From: Sphingobacteriaceae bacterium
GTDB lineage: Bacteria > Bacteroidota > Bacteroidia > Sphingobacteriales > Sphingobacteriaceae
NCBI GenBank assembly: GCA_947458875.1
Contig: CANGZD010000001.1
Coordinates: 62,001-126,000 of the forward strand
Direction: 5' to 3'
DNA length: 64,000 bases
Shown here: in pieces, positions 8,883-17,450 of the stretch
Numbering within the stretch: position 1 is the first letter of the stretch
Layout: each line of letters opens with the position of its first letter
Notes under the pieces: model-generated
The model's database searches: none
The model's input: only the letters and a program-made list of their open reading frames with translations
Told to the model about the DNA's origin: nothing
Position numbers and translations under genes: made by a program

Positions 8883-10123
8883 TGTTACATTATTTATTCA
8901 CCTGGTTAGATAAAATTTACGACTTCCCCGGAGCGGGCTTGTTTCAGTATATCTCTTTCAGAACCGGCATGGCCGTGATTTTATCGCTGTTGATCACCAC
9001 AGTTTATGGTAGTCGCTTGATCAATATTTTAAGAGCTAAACAAGTGGGTGAAACCGTTAGAAATTTAGGATTAGATGGTCAGATTGAGAAACAAGGAACA
9101 CCTACCATGGGTGGAATCATCATCTTGCTGGGTATCCTGGTGCCCACCTTACTTTTAGCTAAACTGGATAATATCTACATCATTCTAATGCTGATCACCA
9201 CCGTTTGGATGGGTGCCATTGGCTTTTTGGACGATTACATCAAGGTATTTAAAAAGGATAAAGAAGGGCTTGCAGGGCGCTTTAAAATCATGGGGCAGGT
9301 GGGTTTAGCGCTCATCATTGGCTGGACCATGTACTTCCATCCTGATATTGTGGTAAGAGAGCAGGTTGCCAAACCAACAAGCCCCGTAGCTCAAATTCAA
9401 GAGCATCGTATTGACAATCAAGTTTATTATACCCAAGATGTAAAGTCAACGGTCACCAATGTTCCATTCTACAAAAACAACGAATTTGATTATGCCAAAG
9501 TGCTGAAGTTTTTGGGGGAAGGGTATGAGCAATACGCATTACTGGTATTCATGATTTTTGTGATTGTCATTATTACTGCGGTTTCAAATGGAGCGAATAT
9601 TACAGATGGCATCGACGGTTTGGCCACCGGAACTTCTGCTATTATCGGGATTACTTTGGCGGTTTTGGCCTATGTTTCGGGTAATACCATCATCGCCGAT
9701 TACCTCAACATTATGTACATCCCCAATTCGGGAGAGCTGGTGATTTTTGCTGGTGCTTTTGTGGGGGCCTGTGTGGGCTTTTTGTGGTACAATTCTTATC
9801 CGGCGCAAGTTTTTATGGGCGATACCGGAAGTTTAGCGATCGGTGGTATCATTGCTGCATTTGCCATCATGATTCGTAAAGAATTACTGATCCCTGTTTT
9901 ATGCGGAATCTTCCTGATCGAAAATCTGTCGGTAATCATCCAGGTGAGCTGGTTCAAATACACCAAAAAGAAATATGGAGAAGGTCGCAGGGTTTTCCTG
10001 ATGTCGCCTTTACACCATCACTACCAGAAAAAAGGATATCATGAAGCAAAAATCGTGACCCGCTTCTGGATCATGGGAATCCTATTAGCCATTTTAACTA
10101 TTGTAACCCTTAAACTGCGATAA
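8882..10123 (+). CDS. mraY: Phospho-MurNAc-pentapeptide transferase MraY
   Basis: MraY makes lipid I by transferring phospho-MurNAc-pentapeptide to undecaprenyl phosphate at the inner membrane. Family motifs are visible: GTPTMGG, the Asp pair [34 protein letters not shown] and the triple-His loop [11 protein letters not shown]. At 413 residues it is about 50 longer than the usual 360. The extra length is a polar segment (about residues 160-210, bases 9360-9510) between two membrane helices. One-base overlaps with murE and murD imply translational coupling. Confidence 0.97.
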   Translation: MLHYLFTWLDKIYDFPGAGLFQYISFRTGMAVILSLLITTVYGSRLINILRAKQVGETVRNLGLDGQIEKQGTPTMGGIIILLGILVPTLLLAKLDNIYIILMLITTVWMGAIGFLDDYIKVFKKDKEGLAGRFKIMGQVGLALIIGWTMYFHPDIVVREQVAKPTSPVAQIQEHRIDNQVYYTQDVKSTVTNVPFYKNNEFDYAKVLKFLGEGYEQYALLVFMIFVIVIITAVSNGANITDGIDGLATGTSAIIGITLAVLAYVSGNTIIADYLNIMYIPNSGELVIFAGAFVGACVGFLWYNSYPAQVFMGDTGSLAIGGIIAAFAIMIRKELLIPVLCGIFLIENLSVIIQVSWFKYTKKKYGEGRRVFLMSPLHHHYQKKGYHEAKIVTRFWIMGILLAILTIVTLKLR

Positions 10124-11475
10124 TGAGTATTAAACCATATATCGTGATTTTGGGCGCCGGCGAGAGCGGGGTAGGTGCGGCATATCTCGCCCAGAAGAAG
10201 GGTTATGATGTTTTTGTTTCTGATTTTGGAGCTATTGCGGATGCTTATAAGCAAGATTTGGAGCGATTATCCATCTCCTTTGAAGAAAATCAGCATACTG
10301 AGGAGCTGATTTTAAAGGCGCAGGAAGTGGTAAAAAGCCCCGGAATACCAGATAAGGCTCCAATTATTAAAAAATTAACTGAAAAGCAGATCCCGATCAT
10401 TTCTGAAATCGAGTTTGCAGCTCGTTACACCAATGCCCAACTGATTGCTATTACCGGCTCTAATGGTAAGTCTACCACCACTATGCTGACTTACCATATC
10501 TTGAAAAACGCCGGATTAAAAGTTGGTTTGGCCGGAAATATTGGTCAGAGTTTTGCCAAACAGGTGGCCGATCAATCGTATGATTACTACGTATTGGAAA
10601 TCAGCAGTTTTATGCTGGATAATATGTATGAGTTCAAGGCTAACATTGCCGTCCTCCTGAATATTACTCCCGATCATTTAGATCGATACGAGTATCAAAT
10701 GGATAATTATGTGAATTCCAAATTCCGGATTATCCAAAATCAAACACCAGAAGACGTATTTATTTATTGCGCTGATGATGCAGAAACCCTGAAGGGACTC
10801 CCTCGTCATTCATCAAAAGCAAAACTTTACCCTTTTTCTATTCTCCATACTCAGGTGCAAGGCGCTTACCTGAATGGTGAAGAAATGATCATCAATTTAA
10901 ATCAAAAACAACAAACCCCTTTAAATATGTTAATTGACGAATTAGCCCTACAAGGCAAGCACAACATTTACAACTCCATGGCCTCGGGTATTGTGGCTAA
11001 AGTGCTCGAATTAAGGAATGAGTCCATTCGCGAGAGTATGGGCAATTTCACCAATATCGAACACCGCTTGGAGCATGTAGCCCGTATTTCTGGCATCGAA
11101 TTCATCAACGATTCTAAAGCCACTAATGTCAATTCTACCTGGTATGCCCTAGAAAGCATGAACACAGACGTGGTGCTGATTATGGGTGGAGTGGATAAAG
11201 GCAACGATTACCAGATGTTGAGAGATTTGGTAAAGTCGAAGGTAAAAGCTATTGTTTGCCTTGGCAAAGACAACCATCGCATACATGAAGCATTTGAAGA
11301 TGATGTAGAAGTGATTGTGAATACTTTCACTGCCGAAGAAGCGGTTCAGGTTGCCTATCATTTAGCAAAGAAAGGCGATACCGTTTTGCTTTCGCCTGCT
11401 TGTGCCAGCTTTGATCTGTTCAAAAATTATGAGGACAGAGGTCATCAGTTCAAAAAAGCGGTGAAGGAATTATAA
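10123..11475 (+). CDS. murD: UDP-MurNAc-L-alanine:D-glutamate ligase MurD
   Basis: MurD adds D-glutamate to UDP-MurNAc-L-alanine using ATP in the cytoplasm. The 450-residue protein begins with a Rossmann-like N-terminal domain (VILGAGESGVGAAYLA). The Mur ligase P-loop GSNGKSTTT is at about residues 110-118, and the ISSFMLD and NITPDHLDRY motifs follow. The C-terminal domain carries FINDSKATN and LLSPACASFD, both typical of MurD. The start overlaps the mraY stop by one base. There is a 20-base gap to ftsW. Confidence 0.97.
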   Translation: MSIKPYIVILGAGESGVGAAYLAQKKGYDVFVSDFGAIADAYKQDLERLSISFEENQHTEELILKAQEVVKSPGIPDKAPIIKKLTEKQIPIISEIEFAARYTNAQLIAITGSNGKSTTTMLTYHILKNAGLKVGLAGNIGQSFAKQVADQSYDYYVLEISSFMLDNMYEFKANIAVLLNITPDHLDRYEYQMDNYVNSKFRIIQNQTPEDVFIYCADDAETLKGLPRHSSKAKLYPFSILHTQVQGAYLNGEEMIINLNQKQQTPLNMLIDELALQGKHNIYNSMASGIVAKVLELRNESIRESMGNFTNIEHRLEHVARISGIEFINDSKATNVNSTWYALESMNTDVVLIMGGVDKGNDYQMLRDLVKSKVKAIVCLGKDNHRIHEAFEDDVEVIVNTFTAEEAVQVAYHLAKKGDTVLLSPACASFDLFKNYEDRGHQFKKAVKEL

Positions 11476-11495
11476 TAGCAATCAGGTACTATCAA

Positions 11496-12647
11496 ATGGA
11501 AAGAATATTCAATAAAACCAAAGGAGATCGCTGGATCTGGATCATTGTGATCTTGCTATCCATCTGGTCATTGATGGCCGTTTATAGTGCTACGGGTACC
11601 ATTGCCTACAAAAAGGGGGTAGGTAGTGAGGCTTATTTAATTAAACACCTCATTTTTATTGTGGGTGGTATTGCATTGATGTATTTTTCGCATTTGCTCG
11701 ATTATCGTCATTACGCAGGGATTTCTAAATTATTGATGGTCATCACCATCCCATTATTGTTATATACGCTTTTGTTTGGGGCGAATGTGAATGATGCAAG
11801 CAGGTGGGTAACCATTCCGATCATTAACCAAACGTTCCAGACCTCTGATTTGGCCAAATTAGCCCTCATTACCTTCTTGGCCAGAACACTTACCAGGAAA
11901 CAAGAAAATATTAAGGATGTGAAAAAAGCATTCATCCCGATAATGGGTTCGGTTTGTGCGGTTTTCATACTCATTGCCTTGGCCAACCTTTCTACGGCGA
12001 TCATGCTTTTTGGAGTAAGTGTTTTGTTGCTGATCATGGGGCGGATCAGTATCAAGCAGATTAGCATCGTGGTTTTGGCGGGAATGGTTTTATTGACAGC
12101 CGTTATTTTCTTAGGTCCACGCAGACAGACCTACATTTCACGCTTTCAAACTTTTTTGCATCCTGAAAAGGTTGACCCAGATAAATCGTTTCAGGCAAAT
12201 CAGGCTAAAATTGCGGTGGCTACCGGAGGTTTATTTGGTAAAGGGCCAGGCAACAGTACACAACGTAATTATCTTCCACACCCTTATTCAGATTTTGTTT
12301 ACGCCCTCATCATCGAAGAGTACGGCTTGGTGGGAGGTGTAACCTTATTAATTCTCTATTTGGTTTTTCTATACCGATGTGTGCTCATTGTTACCTACAG
12401 TCCCAAGGCGTTTGGGGCCTTATTGGCAGCTGGCTTGAGTTTTAGTTTAACCATACAAGCATTTGCGAATATGGCGGTTGCGGTGGGCCTTGGCCCTGTA
12501 ACGGGCGTGCCATTGCCCTTGGTAAGTATGGGTGGAACGTCTATCCTGTTTACCAGCATTGCATTTGGAATTATTTTGAGTGTAAGTCGTGATGTGGAAG
12601 AAAACAAAGAAAAAGAACGTAAAAAAGTAATCATCGGCGAAGTATAA
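11496..12647 (+). CDS. ftsW: SEDS peptidoglycan polymerase FtsW
   Basis: FtsW is the polytopic SEDS glycosyltransferase that works with FtsI at the septum. The 383-residue protein shows about ten hydrophobic segments. The SEDS signature loop is visible as GKGPGNSTQRNYLPHPYSDF, followed by IIEEYGLVGG, and the conserved GVPLPLVSMGGTS region lies near the C-terminus. It is placed between murD and murG as in most dcw clusters. A RodA identity is less likely given this position. Confidence 0.95.
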   Translation: MERIFNKTKGDRWIWIIVILLSIWSLMAVYSATGTIAYKKGVGSEAYLIKHLIFIVGGIALMYFSHLLDYRHYAGISKLLMVITIPLLLYTLLFGANVNDASRWVTIPIINQTFQTSDLAKLALITFLARTLTRKQENIKDVKKAFIPIMGSVCAVFILIALANLSTAIMLFGVSVLLLIMGRISIKQISIVVLAGMVLLTAVIFLGPRRQTYISRFQTFLHPEKVDPDKSFQANQAKIAVATGGLFGKGPGNSTQRNYLPHPYSDFVYALIIEEYGLVGGVTLLILYLVFLYRCVLIVTYSPKAFGALLAAGLSFSLTIQAFANMAVAVGLGPVTGVPLPLVSMGGTSILFTSIAFGIILSVSRDVEENKEKERKKVIIGEV

Positions 12648-12648
12648 C

Positions 12649-13767
12649 ATGTCTAAAAGAGTCATCATAAGCGGCGGCGGAACCGGGGGGCACATTTTCC
12701 CTGCATTGGCTATTGCCAAGGCTTTGCAGCGCCTTGACCAGCAGGTGGAGATTCTTTTTGTGGGTGCTTTAGGTAGAATGGAGATGGACAAAGTGCCTGC
12801 TGCAGGTTTTCAAATAATTGGGCTAGACATACAGGGCATACAGAGAAAATCGCTAATGAAAAATTTGGCTTTACCATTCAAACTGATTAAAAGTTTGTTG
12901 AAAGCACGTAGCATCCTCAAAACATTTAAGCCAGATGTAGCAGTGGGTGTGGGCGGTTATGCCTCCGGTCCTTTACTCTTTGCAGCTGCCAATTTAAATG
13001 TGCCTTACCTTATTCAGGAGCAAAATTCTTTCGCAGGTTTAACCAATAAATGGCTTGCAAAAAAAGCAGAAAAAATTTGTGTGGCCTTTGATGGAATGGC
13101 GGCCTATTTCCCTCAGGAAAAACTATTATTCACTGGTAATCCAATTCGTAAAGAATCGGTAGCCATTGAAGGCAAGCGCAGCGAAGCTGCTGAGTTTTTC
13201 GGACTCTCACTCGATAAAAAAACTGTTTTGATAACCGGAGGGAGTTTAGGAGCCGGTACTTTAAATAAGGCGATCAAAAAAGATCTAAAAAAATTAATGA
13301 ATGCCGATGTGCAAGTCATCTGGCAAACTGGCAAATATTATTACCGAGCAGTCCTAGAAGAATTAGAAAATCAGCTCGTGCCCTCTGTAAAAATATTAGA
13401 GTTTTTAAACCGCATGGATTTGGCCTATGCCATGGCCGATGTAATCATTTCCAGAGCAGGCGCCGGAACCATTGCAGAGCTATGTGTTGTTGGTAAACCA
13501 GTCATTTTGGTGCCTTCTCCTAATGTGGCCGAAGACCATCAGACTAAAAATGCTTTATCGCTCAGCAGTAAAAATGCAGCGATTCTAATTGAGGATGCAA
13601 AGGCGGTGCAGGATTTAGTTCCTACTGTTCTCACACTGTTAAGTGACGAGAAACAAGCTAAAGAGCTCAGTAGTAGTATCGCAAAATTGGCAATCCGCAA
13701 TGCGGATGAAGTAATTGCAAAAGAGATTTTCCGTTTGATGGAAAAGAAAGGAGGCCAATGGAATTAG
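12649..13767 (+). CDS. murG: UDP-GlcNAc transferase MurG
   Basis: MurG converts lipid I to lipid II on the cytoplasmic face by adding GlcNAc. The 372-residue protein starts with the glycine-rich loop SGGGTGGHIFPALAIA. It also has VGVGGYASGPLLFAA, LIQEQNSFAGLTNKWL, ITGGSLGA and the donor-binding ISRAGAGTIAEL, all canonical. It begins two bases after the ftsW stop and overlaps murC by ten bases. Confidence 0.98.
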   Translation: MSKRVIISGGGTGGHIFPALAIAKALQRLDQQVEILFVGALGRMEMDKVPAAGFQIIGLDIQGIQRKSLMKNLALPFKLIKSLLKARSILKTFKPDVAVGVGGYASGPLLFAAANLNVPYLIQEQNSFAGLTNKWLAKKAEKICVAFDGMAAYFPQEKLLFTGNPIRKESVAIEGKRSEAAEFFGLSLDKKTVLITGGSLGAGTLNKAIKKDLKKLMNADVQVIWQTGKYYYRAVLEELENQLVPSVKILEFLNRMDLAYAMADVIISRAGAGTIAELCVVGKPVILVPSPNVAEDHQTKNALSLSSKNAAILIEDAKAVQDLVPTVLTLLSDEKQAKELSSSIAKLAIRNADEVIAKEIFRLMEKKGGQWN

Positions 13768-15110
13768 AACACATTAAGCGGGTTTATTTTGTTGGTATCG
13801 GCGGTATTGGCATGAGCGGAATTGCCCGTTATTTCCATAAAAGAGGGCTGATTGTTTGTGGCTACGATCGTACCGAAACTGCCTTAACAGCCAGCCTCAT
13901 GAATGAAGGTATTGCGATTGTTTTCAACGATGATCCGGATTATTTGCCTTTCGCTTTTCAGGAGAACGACGAGCAAACATTGATCGTATATACTCCGGCT
14001 ATTCCGAAAGATTCGGCCATACTCAATTATTTCATCGACCGTGGGTTTACGCTCAAAAAACGATCAGAGGTACTGGGTATACTAAGTAAGGGCATGTTTT
14101 GCATAGCGGTTGCCGGGACTCATGGTAAAACCACTACATCTAGTATGGTAGCCCATATTTTAAAAGATTCAGGCAATGATTGCTCGGCCTTTTTGGGTGG
14201 TATAGCCAGTAATTACGACAGCAACGTTTTATTTGGCACCAACCGGGTGATGGTGGTAGAAGCCGATGAATACGATCGTTCCTTCCTCACGCTCCATCCA
14301 GATATTGCAATTGTAACCTCTATGGATGCCGATCATTTAGATATTTACGGCGATCCGGCTCATTTAACTACTTCTTTCCAGCTTTTTGCTGCTCAAATTA
14401 AAAAAGGCGGACAGCTCATTCATCGTGCGGGCTTAGCATTAGAAGATGGAATTACCTATGCGGTGGAAAGTCCTGCAGCGATCAGAGCCGAAAAGGTACG
14501 AATAGAAGATGGTGAATTTGTTTTCGATTTTAGCTCTGAAGAAATTAACATTCCTGCCATCAAGTTGGCATTGCCCGGTAGGCATAATATTGAAAATGCC
14601 CTCGCAGCTATTCAGGCAGCTTTAATATTGCATGTGCCAGCCGAAAAGATCAAAACGGCACTGGCTAACTTTAAAGGGGTAAAAAGACGTTTCGAATACA
14701 TTGTGAAGTCTGATAATCATATTTATATTGATGATTATGCACACCATCCGGAAGAATTAAAAGCCTGCATCACAGCTGTAAAGACCTTATACCCGAATCG
14801 CAAGTTAACCACGGTATTTCAGCCACATTTATTTAGCCGTACACGCGATTTTGCCGATGGTTTTGCCGAGGCACTCAGCATGAGCGACGAATTGTGGATG
14901 CTGGATATTTACCCTGCCCGTGAACTGCCGATGGAGGGAGTACATTCACAGATGATCTTGGCAAAGATGTCGATGAATAATCATCAATTACTCAATAAAC
15001 AGGAAGTACTCGACCGGGTTAAAAAAGAGCAGCCGGAATTGTTGCTTACTGTGGGTGCCGGCGATATAGATACATTGGTTGAACCACTTAGAAATTTATT
15101 AAAGAGATGA
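13758..15110 (+). CDS. murC: UDP-MurNAc:L-alanine ligase MurC
   Basis: MurC adds the first residue, L-alanine, to UDP-MurNAc. The 450-residue protein has the N-terminal GIGGIGMSGIARYFH motif and the P-loop GTHGKTTTSSMVAH near residues 119-132. It also has EADEYDRSFL, DADHLDIYGD, the ALPGRHNIENALAA segment and IDDYAHHPEEL. These point to MurC rather than Mpl, which is usually longer with different N-terminal residues. The ATG overlaps murG by ten bases, and the stop overlaps the ftsQ start by four bases (ATGA). Confidence 0.95.
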   Translation: MELEHIKRVYFVGIGGIGMSGIARYFHKRGLIVCGYDRTETALTASLMNEGIAIVFNDDPDYLPFAFQENDEQTLIVYTPAIPKDSAILNYFIDRGFTLKKRSEVLGILSKGMFCIAVAGTHGKTTTSSMVAHILKDSGNDCSAFLGGIASNYDSNVLFGTNRVMVVEADEYDRSFLTLHPDIAIVTSMDADHLDIYGDPAHLTTSFQLFAAQIKKGGQLIHRAGLALEDGITYAVESPAAIRAEKVRIEDGEFVFDFSSEEINIPAIKLALPGRHNIENALAAIQAALILHVPAEKIKTALANFKGVKRRFEYIVKSDNHIYIDDYAHHPEELKACITAVKTLYPNRKLTTVFQPHLFSRTRDFADGFAEALSMSDELWMLDIYPARELPMEGVHSQMILAKMSMNNHQLLNKQEVLDRVKKEQPELLLTVGAGDIDTLVEPLRNLLKR

Positions 15111-15970
15111 TTAAGCGGATTAACTGGAAAGGAATATTCATTGGCTTGGCTTGGATGATCACACTGTCGGGTTTGGTGGTATTGATGAGCTTTATTGAGC
15201 AAGAGAAGCATACGCAACAATGTCAGCAAATCAAGGTATTCATACCAGGAAATCAAACTTTTGTGAACCGCAGAGAGGTAGATCGGATTTTATTGAATAG
15301 CGGTGGCCAGCTGATTGGTCAGTCGCTCCGTTCCATTAACATGCATGAGCTGGAGAAGGCGCTCAAAATGAATCCCTACATCAAATCAGCCAAGGTATAT
15401 GCCGATATGGATGGTACGATCTGGGTAAGAATTAAACAGCGAGAACCGGTTTTGAGAATCATCAATTCAAAAAATCAGGATTTTTATGTAGATGCTGATG
15501 GCTTAAAAATCCCTGTAAGTCCCAATTTTACTGCCAACGTTTTGGTAGCCAATGGTTTTATAACGGAAGACTTAGAAAGCAGGGTAAGTGGTTTGAAAAC
15601 GCCAATAGGGAAAGACCTCTTTAAAACTGCCCGTTTCATTCAACAGGACACGCTTTGGAGTAATCAGATCGATCAGATCTATGTAAATGCCAAGCAGGAG
15701 ATTGAATTGGCAACCCGCATAGGAGATCATCAAATTATCATGGGCAACGCAGACTCATTGGAGCGTAAATTCAAGAACCTCTTCATATTTTATAAACGAG
15801 CTATGCCGAAAATTGGCTGGAATACCTACAAAACCATCAACTTGAAATATTTGAATCAGATAGTTTGTAAAAAAAGTGGAAGCCAGCCTGAGCTAATCGC
15901 AACAGCAAGTCCGGCAGATTCTACGGTCACCGATTCAGTAAAAACAGTACAAGCAACAGTAAAAAATTAA
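15107..15970 (+). CDS. ftsQ: Cell division protein FtsQ
   Basis: FtsQ is a bitopic divisome scaffold linking FtsB/FtsL to the ring. The 287-residue protein has a short cytoplasmic tail, one membrane helix (about 10-30) and a POTRA-type segment (IKVFIPGNQTFVNRREVD to about residue 105). The FtsQ domain follows with IKQREPVLRI. The last 30 residues are Ser/Thr/Ala-rich and probably disordered. It sits between murC and ftsA as expected. Sequence conservation is low in this family, so position contributes to the assignment. Confidence 0.88.
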   Translation: MIKRINWKGIFIGLAWMITLSGLVVLMSFIEQEKHTQQCQQIKVFIPGNQTFVNRREVDRILLNSGGQLIGQSLRSINMHELEKALKMNPYIKSAKVYADMDGTIWVRIKQREPVLRIINSKNQDFYVDADGLKIPVSPNFTANVLVANGFITEDLESRVSGLKTPIGKDLFKTARFIQQDTLWSNQIDQIYVNAKQEIELATRIGDHQIIMGNADSLERKFKNLFIFYKRAMPKIGWNTYKTINLKYLNQIVCKKSGSQPELIATASPADSTVTDSVKTVQATVKN

Positions 15971-15983
15971 TATAGTTATCATC

Positions 15984-17327
15984 ATGGAAAAAAATCTTAC
16001 ATCAGCCAAAAATTCACCGATTGTTGTTGGATTAGACATCGGTACCACCAAGATTTGTGCCATTGTGGGTCGCCGCAGCGAGTATGGCAAAATCGAAGTT
16101 TTGGGTATCGGAAAAGCCGAGTCAGCGGGAGTAACCCGTGGGGTAGTCTCCAATATCCAAAAAACGGTACAAGGAATTGTATCTGCAGTGGAAGACGCCA
16201 GCACACAATCTAATGTAGACATCAAAGTAGTGAATGTAGGGATTGCCGGCCAGCACATTAAAAGTTTACAGCATCGCGGAATCCTTACCCGTAAAGACCT
16301 GAATACTGAAATTCAGAAAACTGATATCGACAGGTTGGTTGCCGATATGTATAAACTAGTGATGCCTCCGGGTGAGGAGATTATTCATGTGTTGCCCCAA
16401 GAATTTACTGTAGACAATGAGCCCGGTATAAAGGATCCTATCGGGATGGCCGGCGTACGGTTAGAAGCCAATTTTCACATCATCTCCGGGCATGTAAGTG
16501 CGGTTAGAAACATTATTAAATGCGTAAATAATGGCGGTTTAGAGGCCGATGACCTGATTCTGGAGCCTTTGGCTTCTTCAGAGGCCGTATTGAGTGACGA
16601 GGAGAAAGAAGCCGGGGTTGCATTGGTTGACATAGGCGGCGGCACCACAGATATTGCCATTTTCCATGAGGGCATTATCCGTCATACGGCCGTTATTCCT
16701 TTTGGTGGAAACAGTGTGACAGAAGATATCAGAGAAGGCTGCTCGGTAATGCGCAATCAGGCTGAATTGCTCAAGACCCGTTTTGGCTCGGCACTTGCTG
16801 AAGAAAATAAAGACAATGAAATTATTTGTGTTCCTGGTTTGAAAGGTAGAGAGCCGAAAGAAATCTCAGCAAAAAATCTGGCATATGTGATCCAGGCCCG
16901 TATGGAAGAGATCATTGAGCATGTATACTATGAGATCAAATCATCCGGATATGAGAAAAAACTTATCGCAGGAATCATCATTACCGGTGGAGGTGCTCAA
17001 CTGAAGCATTTGCCGCAATTGGTGGAATATGTTACCGGTTTAGATTGTCGTGTGGGCTATCCGAACGAACACTTGGCTAAAAATGAAGTTTTACCAAAAG
17101 GAACCTATGATGAATTGAAGAGCCCGATGTACGCTACCAGTATAGGTCTATTGATTAAAGGAATCCAATCGACAGAAGAGATATTGGAGAAGCAAGATGG
17201 CGATGTGAAAGAAGAAAAGCCAAGGATGATAGAGGAAGAAAAGACAGGTTTCGGCTTATTTGATAAACTCCTCAAAAAAGGGAAGGAATTCATTAAAGAC
17301 GATATTAAGGACGAAGACTACCTGTAG
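15984..17327 (+). CDS. ftsA: Cell division protein FtsA
   Basis: FtsA is the actin-like membrane tether of the Z ring. The 447-residue protein carries the phosphate-1 loop VGLDIGTTKICAIVG at about residues 15-29 and a second ATP-binding loop LVDIGGGTTDIAIF. The adenosine motif IIITGGGAQLKHL lies near residue 330. The C-terminus is rich in Lys and Glu, then ends FGLFDKLLKKGKEFIKDD, consistent with an amphipathic membrane-targeting helix. It lies 13 bases after ftsQ and 123 bases before ftsZ. Confidence 0.96.
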   Translation: MEKNLTSAKNSPIVVGLDIGTTKICAIVGRRSEYGKIEVLGIGKAESAGVTRGVVSNIQKTVQGIVSAVEDASTQSNVDIKVVNVGIAGQHIKSLQHRGILTRKDLNTEIQKTDIDRLVADMYKLVMPPGEEIIHVLPQEFTVDNEPGIKDPIGMAGVRLEANFHIISGHVSAVRNIIKCVNNGGLEADDLILEPLASSEAVLSDEEKEAGVALVDIGGGTTDIAIFHEGIIRHTAVIPFGGNSVTEDIREGCSVMRNQAELLKTRFGSALAEENKDNEIICVPGLKGREPKEISAKNLAYVIQARMEEIIEHVYYEIKSSGYEKKLIAGIIITGGGAQLKHLPQLVEYVTGLDCRVGYPNEHLAKNEVLPKGTYDELKSPMYATSIGLLIKGIQSTEEILEKQDGDVKEEKPRMIEEEKTGFGLFDKLLKKGKEFIKDDIKDEDYL

Positions 17328-17349
17328 TAATTTTCAACACAAAAGCTCT

Positions 17350-17378
17350 TTTTCCACAATTAGGGCGGGTGTGGAAAA
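17350..17378 (+). promoter_or_regulatory. Inverted pair of DnaA-box-like 9-mers upstream of ftsZ
   Basis: TTTTCCACA (17350-17358) and its complement TGTGGAAAA (17370-17378) flank an 11-base spacer in the ftsA-ftsZ intergenic region. Both fit TTWTNCACA. They could also form a 9-bp hairpin, but no T-run follows on either side, so a terminator is unlikely. DnaA binding is an inference. Confidence 0.45.
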
Positions 17379-17450
17379 CTACTTTGTAAAAATGCTTAGT
17401 ATTACCCTTTAGATGATCTATAAAGAATATAAATACAAAAGAATATAGAT

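Noticed and set aside
17350-17378. Terminator after ftsA
   Set aside because: The 9-bp stem with 11-base loop is not followed by a T-run, and the arms match the DnaA-box consensus better.
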